Assembly (NCBI RefSeq): GCF_001905005.1
Contig: NZ_LWKZ01000024.1
Location: 961,299 to 1,025,298, forward strand
DNA: 64,000 nt
Reading direction: 5' to 3'
DNA from: Streptomyces sp. CB02923
GTDB lineage: Bacteria; Actinomycetota; Actinomycetes; Streptomycetales; Streptomycetaceae
In this document: positions 59,250-64,000 of the stretch, piece after piece
Layout: the number at the start of each line of letters is the position of its first letter
Numbering within the stretch: position 1 is the first letter of the stretch
Notes under the pieces: model-generated
The model's database searches: none
What the model was told of the DNA's origin: nothing
What the model saw: the letters and a program-made list of their open reading frames with translations, nothing else
Translations under genes and position numbers: made by a program

Positions 59250-60713
59250 ATGGTGGTTGTGTTGATCGACGTGATCGTTGCCGGTGGTGGGCCGACCGGG
59301 CTGATGCTCGCCTGCGAACTGCGGCTGGCCGGGGTGCACGTGGTCGTACTGGAACGGGAGCCGGAGCCGACCAAGGTCGTCCGCGCGCTGGGTCTGCACG
59401 TACGCAGCATCGAGGTGATGGCCCAGCGCGGCCTGCTGGACCGCTTCCTCGCGCTCGGCACGCGGTACGAGGTCGGTGGATTCTTCGCGGGCATCAGCAA
59501 GGCGTGGCCCGACCGGATGGACACCGCGCACGGATACGTCCTCGGCATCCCGCAGCCCCTCACCGAGCGCCTGCTGACCGACCGCGCCGCCGAGCTGGGC
59601 GTCGAGATCCGGCGCGGCTGCGAACTGGCCGGGCTGAGCCAGGACGAGGACGGGGTGACCGTCGAGCTGTCCCCCGCCGCCGGGGGCACGGCCGCCGGGG
59701 GCGCACGGCTGCGCTCGCGCTACCTCGTCGGATGCGACGGCGGCCGCAGCACGGTGCGCAAGCTGCTGGGCATCGGCTTCCCCGGCGAGCCCACCAGGGT
59801 CGAGACGCTGCTGGGCGAGATGCAGCTGACCGCGTCGCCGGAGACGGTGACCGAAGTGATGACCGAAGTCCGCAAGACGCAGCTGCGGTTCGGTGCGGGG
59901 CACCTCGGGGACGGGTGGTACCGCGTCATCGTGCCCGCCGAGGGGGTGGCCGAGGACCGCTCGGTCCCGCCGGACTTCGAGGAGTTCAAGCGGCAGCTGC
60001 GGGCCGTCGCGGGCACCGACTTCGGCGTGCACTCGCCGCGCTGGCTGTCCCGGTTCGGCGATGCCACGCGGCAGGCCGAGCGCTACCGGGACGGCCGGGT
60101 GCTGCTGGCCGGCGACGCGGCGCACATCCACCCGCCGACCGGCGGGCAGGGGCTCAACCTCGGCGTGCAGGACGCGTTCAACCTCGGCTGGAAGCTGGGC
60201 GCGGCGGTCAACGGCTGGGCTCCGGACGGACTGCTGGACACCTACGAGGCCGAGCGGCACCCGGTCGCCACCGCCGTGCTGGACAACACCCGCGCCCAGA
60301 TGCTGCTGATGTCCACCGAGCCGGGCCCTCGGTCGGTGCGCCGCCTGGTGTCGGAACTGATGGACTTCGAGGAGGTGAACCGGTACCTGATCGAGAAGAT
60401 CACCGCGATCGGGGTCCGCTACGACTTCGGCGAGGGCCACGAACTGCTCGGCCGGCGGATGCGGGACGTGCAGCTGAAGCGGGGCCGTCTCTACGAGCTG
60501 ACGCACGGCGGCCGCGGACTGCTGCTCGACCAGACCGGCCGGCTCTCGGTGGCGGGCTGGGAGGACCGGGTCGACCACGTCGTCGACGTCAGCGAGGAAC
60601 TGGACGTACCCGCGGTGCTGCTGCGGCCGGACGGCCATGTGGCGTGGGCCGGTGAGGACCAGCGGGAGCTGCTCGGCCGGCTGCCGGAGTGGTTCGGGGC
60701 CGCCGTCAGCTGA
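59250..60713 (+). CDS. rox: Rifampicin monooxygenase (Rox-type)
   Basis: 487 residues. Class A flavoprotein hydroxylase that inactivates rifamycins by hydroxylating the naphthyl ring and opening the macrocycle. DVIVAGGGPTGLMLACELRL (FAD), the GD motif in LVGCDGGRSTVRKLLGIGFP, RVLLAGDAAHIHPPTGGQGL and NLGVQDAFNLGWKLGAAVNG, and a thioredoxin-like C-terminal region ending AVLLRPDGHVAWAG. Passages such as HVRSIEVMAQRGLLDRFLAL and EKITAIGVRYDFGEGHELLG agree with my memory of streptomycete Rox. ATG 59250; the normal N-terminus could also start at TTG 59262. A RAE-like palindrome precedes it. Ends 8 bases inside the convergent permease gene. Confidence 0.88.
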   Translation: MVVVLIDVIVAGGGPTGLMLACELRLAGVHVVVLEREPEPTKVVRALGLHVRSIEVMAQRGLLDRFLALGTRYEVGGFFAGISKAWPDRMDTAHGYVLGIPQPLTERLLTDRAAELGVEIRRGCELAGLSQDEDGVTVELSPAAGGTAAGGARLRSRYLVGCDGGRSTVRKLLGIGFPGEPTRVETLLGEMQLTASPETVTEVMTEVRKTQLRFGAGHLGDGWYRVIVPAEGVAEDRSVPPDFEEFKRQLRAVAGTDFGVHSPRWLSRFGDATRQAERYRDGRVLLAGDAAHIHPPTGGQGLNLGVQDAFNLGWKLGAAVNGWAPDGLLDTYEAERHPVATAVLDNTRAQMLLMSTEPGPRSVRRLVSELMDFEEVNRYLIEKITAIGVRYDFGEGHELLGRRMRDVQLKRGRLYELTHGGRGLLLDQTGRLSVAGWEDRVDHVVDVSEELDVPAVLLRPDGHVAWAGEDQRELLGRLPEWFGAAVS

Positions 60714-62196
60714 GCGCGCGCCCGCGGTCCGGAGGTACGGGGCCCCCACCCTCGCCGGCGGGTTCCGTACCGCCCCGGGCCAGCCGGGAGTGCCGCCGCC
60801 CGTACAGCGAGTAGACAAGCGCGCCGACCGCCAGGAATCCGGCGAACTGCAGCCAGGTCGCCGGTCCCGTTCCGTAGATCAGGTAGCCGCAGAAGGCGAT
60901 GCCGAGCACCGGGCTGACCGGGAAGAACGGCACCCGGAAGCGGCGCGGCAGGTCGGGACGGGTGCGGCGCAGCACCATGACGCTGACGTTGACCACGGCC
61001 ATCACGGCCAGCGTGCCGATGGTCGTCAGATTCATGACGACGTCCAGCGGGACCACCGCGGCCGGGACGGCGAAGACGACGGCGACGATCCAGGTGCCCG
61101 CCACCGGCGTGGAGGTCTTCGGCGAGATCCGCTCGAAGACCCGCGGGACGAGTCCGTCGCGGGACATCGACATCAGGATGCGGGTCTGCCCGTACATGAC
61201 GGCCAGGACGACGGAGGCGATGGCGAGAACCGCGCCGAAGGCGATGACACCGCCGCCGACGGCCGAGCCGGTGACCTGGTTGACGACGAGCGAGAGCGCC
61301 GCGGGCTTGTCGCCCACCTCGTCGGCGGAGAGCGCGCCGATGGCGGAGAGCGCGACCACGCAGTACAGGACGGTGACCAGGCCGATGCAGATCATGATCG
61401 CGGTGGGGATGCTCCGGCGCGGGTTCTTCACCTCTTCGCCGGCCGTGGTGATCGCGTCGAAGCCGATGTAGGAGAAGAAGGCGACCGAGGCGCCGGAGGT
61501 GATGCCGGCGATGCCCTCCGGGGCGAACGGCGTGAGGTTGCCGTCCCGGAAGGCGGTGAAGGCGATGACGCAGAACAGCACCAGGATCGCCAGCTTCAGG
61601 ACGGCCATCGCGGCCGTCGCACGGGCGCTCTCCCGGATGCCGCGCACCAGCAGCACCGCGGCCAGCAGCATCACCACGACCGCCGGGACGTTGACGATGC
61701 CGCCGTCGCCCGGCGGGCTGGACAGGGCGGCGGGCAGCTGCCAGCCGACGAGGCTGTTCAGCAGCTCGTTGAGGTACTGCCCCCAGCCGACCGCGACCGC
61801 CGACACGGAGACGCCGTACTCCAGCAGCAGGCACCAGCCGACGAGGAAGGCGGTGCGTTCGCCGAGGGTGGCGTAGGCGTAGGAGTACGAGCTGCCGGAC
61901 ACCGGGACGGCGCCGCCCAGCTCCGCGAAGGAGAAGGCGGTGAAGACGCAGGTGACGGCGGCGAGCACGAAGGAGACGAGGACGGCGGGGCCGGACCGGG
62001 CGACGGTGTCGGACAGGCCGACGAAGATGCCGGTGCCGACGATGGCGCCGATGCCGAAGCACACGAGCTGGAAGAGCCCCATGGTGCGCTTGAGGCCGTG
62101 GCCTTCGAGATCCGCGCCGGATTCGGCGACGAGGACGTCGGGGGACTTGATGCGCAGTCCGGACGGACCTGACGGAGGCATGCGGATGGTTCTCAT
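60706..62196 (-). CDS. APC superfamily amino acid permease
   Basis: 496 residues with about 12-14 membrane helices. LFQLVCFGIGAIVGTGIFVG is the first-helix signature of cationic-amino-acid-type APC transporters; FAELGGAVPVSGSSYSYAYA, SVAFFSYIGFDAITTAGEEV and KNPRRSIPTAIMICIG follow. The ends are cytoplasmic and basic (YGRRHSRLARGG). ATG 62196 leaves a 60-residue soluble N-terminus; the frame is open further upstream. It lies 201 bases downstream of the ornithine carbamoyltransferase gene on the same strand, so transport of arginine, ornithine or another cationic amino acid is a reasonable inference. Confidence 0.9.
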   Translation of the reverse strand: MRTIRMPPSGPSGLRIKSPDVLVAESGADLEGHGLKRTMGLFQLVCFGIGAIVGTGIFVGLSDTVARSGPAVLVSFVLAAVTCVFTAFSFAELGGAVPVSGSSYSYAYATLGERTAFLVGWCLLLEYGVSVSAVAVGWGQYLNELLNSLVGWQLPAALSSPPGDGGIVNVPAVVVMLLAAVLLVRGIRESARATAAMAVLKLAILVLFCVIAFTAFRDGNLTPFAPEGIAGITSGASVAFFSYIGFDAITTAGEEVKNPRRSIPTAIMICIGLVTVLYCVVALSAIGALSADEVGDKPAALSLVVNQVTGSAVGGGVIAFGAVLAIASVVLAVMYGQTRILMSMSRDGLVPRVFERISPKTSTPVAGTWIVAVVFAVPAAVVPLDVVMNLTTIGTLAVMAVVNVSVMVLRRTRPDLPRRFRVPFFPVSPVLGIAFCGYLIYGTGPATWLQFAGFLAVGALVYSLYGRRHSRLARGGTEPAGEGGGPVPPDRGRALS

Positions 62197-62397
62197 CTCT
62201 GGTGGTGCGTGGTGCGTGGTGCGGCGCGCGGCGGGGTGGGCCGCGCACGGGGCGAGGCCGGACCGGTGGGTCCGGACCCGCGAGTCAGTTCGATGGTAGC
62301 CCTTGTAGCTGCATGATCGCCCATGGGGTCGTATAGCCATGCAATACGGGCGTACAGGGCCGCGCGGCGCCGGGCCGCGCGGGGGCGACGGCGGGCT

Positions 62398-63399
62398 TCA
62401 GGCCAGGGTGGCGACCAGGATCGCCTTGATCGTGTGCAGCCGGTTCTCCGCCTCGTCGAAGACGACGGAGTGCGCGGACTCGAAGACCTCGTCCGTGACC
62501 TCCAGGGAGGTCAGTCCGTGCCGCTCGTGGATCTCCTGCCCGACGGCGGTGCCCAGGTCGTGGAAGGCGGGCAGGCAGTGCAGGAACTTCACGTCCGGGT
62601 TGCCGGTGGCGCGCAGCACGTCCATCGTGACGGCGTAGCCGCCGAGCAGCGCGATCCGCTCGTCCCAGACCTCCTTGGGCTCGCCCATCGAGACCCACAC
62701 GTCGGTCGCGACGAAGTCCGCGCCGCGCACCCCTTCGGCCACGTCCGCGGTGAGCGTGACGCGGGCGCCGCTGTGCGCGGCCAGCTCCTTGGCCCGGGTG
62801 ACGACCTCCTCGTCGGGCCAGAGACCCTCGGGCGCCACGATCCGTACGTCCATGCCGAGCAGCGCACCGGTGATCAGGTAGGAGTTCCCCATGTTGTAGC
62901 GGGCGTCACCGACGTAGGCGAAGGCGATCTCCGGGAGCGGGCGGCCGGGCACGTGCTCCTTCATCGTCAGCACGTCGGCGAGCATCTGGGTCGGGTGCCA
63001 CATGTCGGTCAGGCCGTTGAAGACCGGGACGCCCGCGTGCGCGGCCAGCTCCTCGACGTCGGACTGGGAGCTGCCCCGGAACTCGATGGCGTCGAACATC
63101 CGGCCGAGGACCCGGGCGGTGTCCTTCACCGACTCCTTGTGCCCGATCTGCGATCCGGCCGGGTCGAGGCAGGTGGTCGAGGCACCCTGGTCCGCCGCGG
63201 CGACCTCGAAGGCACAGCGGGTACGGGTGGAGGTCTTCTCGAAGATCAGGGCGATGTTGCGGCCCCGCAGGCGCGCGACCTCCTCGCCCGCGCGCTTGGC
63301 GGCCTTCAGCTCGGCCGCCAGGTCGACGAGGCGGTGGAACTCCTCGGCGCTGAAGTCCAGCTCCTTGAGGAAGTGGCGGCCCTTGAGGTCTATCGCCAT
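62398..63399 (-). CDS. argF: Ornithine carbamoyltransferase (probably catabolic)
   Basis: 333 residues. Interconverts ornithine + carbamoyl phosphate and citrulline + phosphate. Carbamoyl-phosphate motif FEKTSTRTRCAFEVAAADQG, FNGLTDMWHPTQMLADVLTM, the ornithine motif region TDVWVSMGEPKEVWDERIAL, and HCLPAFHDLGTAVG with the catalytic Cys. The length and CLDPAGSQIGHKESVKDTAR agree with arginine deiminase-pathway (ArcB) enzymes, and the gene follows arginine deiminase on the same strand, so it probably runs towards citrulline phosphorolysis and ATP formation. Confidence 0.94.
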   Translation of the reverse strand: MAIDLKGRHFLKELDFSAEEFHRLVDLAAELKAAKRAGEEVARLRGRNIALIFEKTSTRTRCAFEVAAADQGASTTCLDPAGSQIGHKESVKDTARVLGRMFDAIEFRGSSQSDVEELAAHAGVPVFNGLTDMWHPTQMLADVLTMKEHVPGRPLPEIAFAYVGDARYNMGNSYLITGALLGMDVRIVAPEGLWPDEEVVTRAKELAAHSGARVTLTADVAEGVRGADFVATDVWVSMGEPKEVWDERIALLGGYAVTMDVLRATGNPDVKFLHCLPAFHDLGTAVGQEIHERHGLTSLEVTDEVFESAHSVVFDEAENRLHTIKAILVATLA

Positions 63400-63451
63400 G
63401 GTGGGCTCCTAGGTCGCGGCAATGAGTACGACTGGAAGTGTATACGAGAGT

Positions 63452-63467
63452 CCGTATCCCTATACGG
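63452..63467. promoter_or_regulatory. Palindrome between arcA and argF
   Basis: CCGTAT and ATACGG form a perfect 6-bp inverted repeat around CCCT in the 141-base gap upstream of argF. A related GTATACG lies just left of it (63439-63446) and CTATACG recurs in the argF-permease gap (62331 region, minus strand). Possible arginine-dependent operator. Confidence 0.4.
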
Positions 63468-63540
63468 GGCGGCCGCCGGCCACAGCCGCGTACGGCACCC
63501 CGCCCTTCCCTGTTCTCCCCCTGCCGCGGGGGCTTCTCCC

Positions 63541-64000
63541 CTATACCGGGTCGCGTTCCACCGGGCAGCTCATGCAGCGCGGGCCGCCCCGGCCGCGCCC
63601 CAGCTCACTGCCCGGAATGGTAATGACCTCGATGCCGCGCTTGCGCAGGAAGGTGTTGGTCGTGACGTTGCGCTCGTACGCCACCACCACGCCCGGCTCG
63701 ACGGCCAGCACGTTGCACCCGTCGTCCCACTGCTCGCGCTCGGCCGCGTGCACGTCCTGCGTCGCGGTCAGCACCCGGATGTCGTCCAGGCCCAGCGCCG
63801 CCGCCATGGCCCGGTGCATGTGCTCCGGCGGGTGGTCGGTGACCTTCAGCTCCTGGTCACCGGCGCCCGGCTCGATCGTGTACGAGCGCAGCATCCCCAG
63901 CCCCGCGTACTGGGTGAACGTTCCGCCGTCGACCATCGTCATGACCGTGTCCAAGTGCATGAAGGCCCGCCGCTTGGGCATGTCCAGCGCCACGATCGTC
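63541..64000 (-). CDS. arcA: Arginine deiminase, C-terminal part (5' end outside the window)
   Basis: About 153 residues of the C-terminal half are visible; the gene begins beyond base 64000. Hydrolyses arginine to citrulline and ammonia. The active-site His is in AFMHLDTVMTMVD and the nucleophile Cys in GRGRGGPRCMSCPVERD near the end; VVAYERNVTTNTFLRKRGIE is also typical. The final PRCMSCPVERDP carries a second Cys two residues on. Stop at 63541-63543. With the next two genes it forms an arginine deiminase-type set (deiminase, carbamoyltransferase, permease); a carbamate kinase is not in the window. Confidence 0.92.
   Translation of the reverse strand, partial: TIVALDMPKRRAFMHLDTVMTMVDGGTFTQYAGLGMLRSYTIEPGAGDQELKVTDHPPEHMHRAMAAALGLDDIRVLTATQDVHAAEREQWDDGCNVLAVEPGVVVAYERNVTTNTFLRKRGIEVITIPGSELGRGRGGPRCMSCPVERDPV

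Noticed and set aside
62285..62397. ARG box upstream of the permease
   Set aside because: TGCATG/CATGCA text is present on both sides of the gap, but the spacing does not let me define a clean box; left as part of general comment only.
1..64000. tRNA and rRNA genes
   Set aside because: I looked for cloverleaf-type GGTTCGAnTCC arms and rRNA core sequences and found none that held up.

Overview
The window is high-GC (about 70 % or more) with GTG/TTG starts, ATGA/GTGA gene overlaps, a gamma-butyrolactone signalling locus, WXG100-type proteins, an EACC1/caspase pair and a rifampicin monooxygenase. Together these point to a Streptomyces (or close relative) chromosome, in a variable part of it rather than the core: catabolic CoA-ester modules alternate with decayed and mobile DNA. 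Everything here is read from sequence alone; no database search was run.

Layout. 1-3143: a GntR/DUF1648 pair and an XRE-MurA fusion enzyme. 3144-4675: a gene-poor scar with pseudogene fragments and a two-to-three-repeat type I-E-like CRISPR remnant. 4676-10524: a coupled operon of a WecB-type UDP-GlcNAc 2-epimerase and two paralogous six-bladed NHL-repeat proteins, closed by a strong hairpin. 10693-12108: DEAD-box RNA helicase. 12500-18300: a graveyard containing an EACC1 gene, a caspase gene with an out-of-frame internal deletion, a P-loop helicase fragment cut off at an IS30-type element, a resolvase fragment, one small secreted protein, and thioesterase/Nudix-like remnants. 18384-22141: cold-shock protein, a small membrane protein and a DesK/DesR-like two-component system that share a 37-nt upstream element. 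22246-25929: MFS transporter, DeoR regulator and 3-hydroxyacyl-CoA dehydrogenase.

Carbon metabolism block, 25051-45956. Isocitrate lyase (aceA) and a 3-hydroxybutyryl-CoA dehydrogenase are divergent from a RamB/ScfR-like regulator. A cobalamin riboswitch precedes a five-gene valine/isobutyrate operon (mmsA, acyl-CoA dehydrogenase, 3-hydroxyisobutyryl-CoA hydrolase, mmsB, enoyl-CoA hydratase). A second RamB/PrpR paralogue is divergent from the methylcitrate cycle operon prpD-prpB-prpC. These fit together: valine and odd-chain acids give propionyl-CoA, which the methylcitrate cycle consumes, while aceA handles acetyl-CoA. Between them lie an SDR gene broken by an 11-bp tandem duplication, a quinone oxidoreductase/TetR pair and a WXG100 gene next to an amidase-type toxin fused to a membrane tail.

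46038-57973: genes fitting CoA-dependent aromatic acid (2-aminobenzoate-like) degradation: acyl-CoA dehydrogenase, aryl-CoA ligase, PaaX regulator, monooxygenase/reductase fusion, enoyl-CoA hydratase. They are interrupted by a HAD phosphatase and by a gamma-butyrolactone locus (two receptor-type TetR proteins and an AfsA-like synthase, each with an ARE-like element). 57389-64000: a TetR/quinone oxidoreductase pair with a perfect 18-bp palindrome, a Rox-type rifampicin monooxygenase behind a rifamycin-associated-element-like palindrome, an APC amino acid permease, ornithine carbamoyltransferase and the 3' part of arginine deiminase (running off the right edge).
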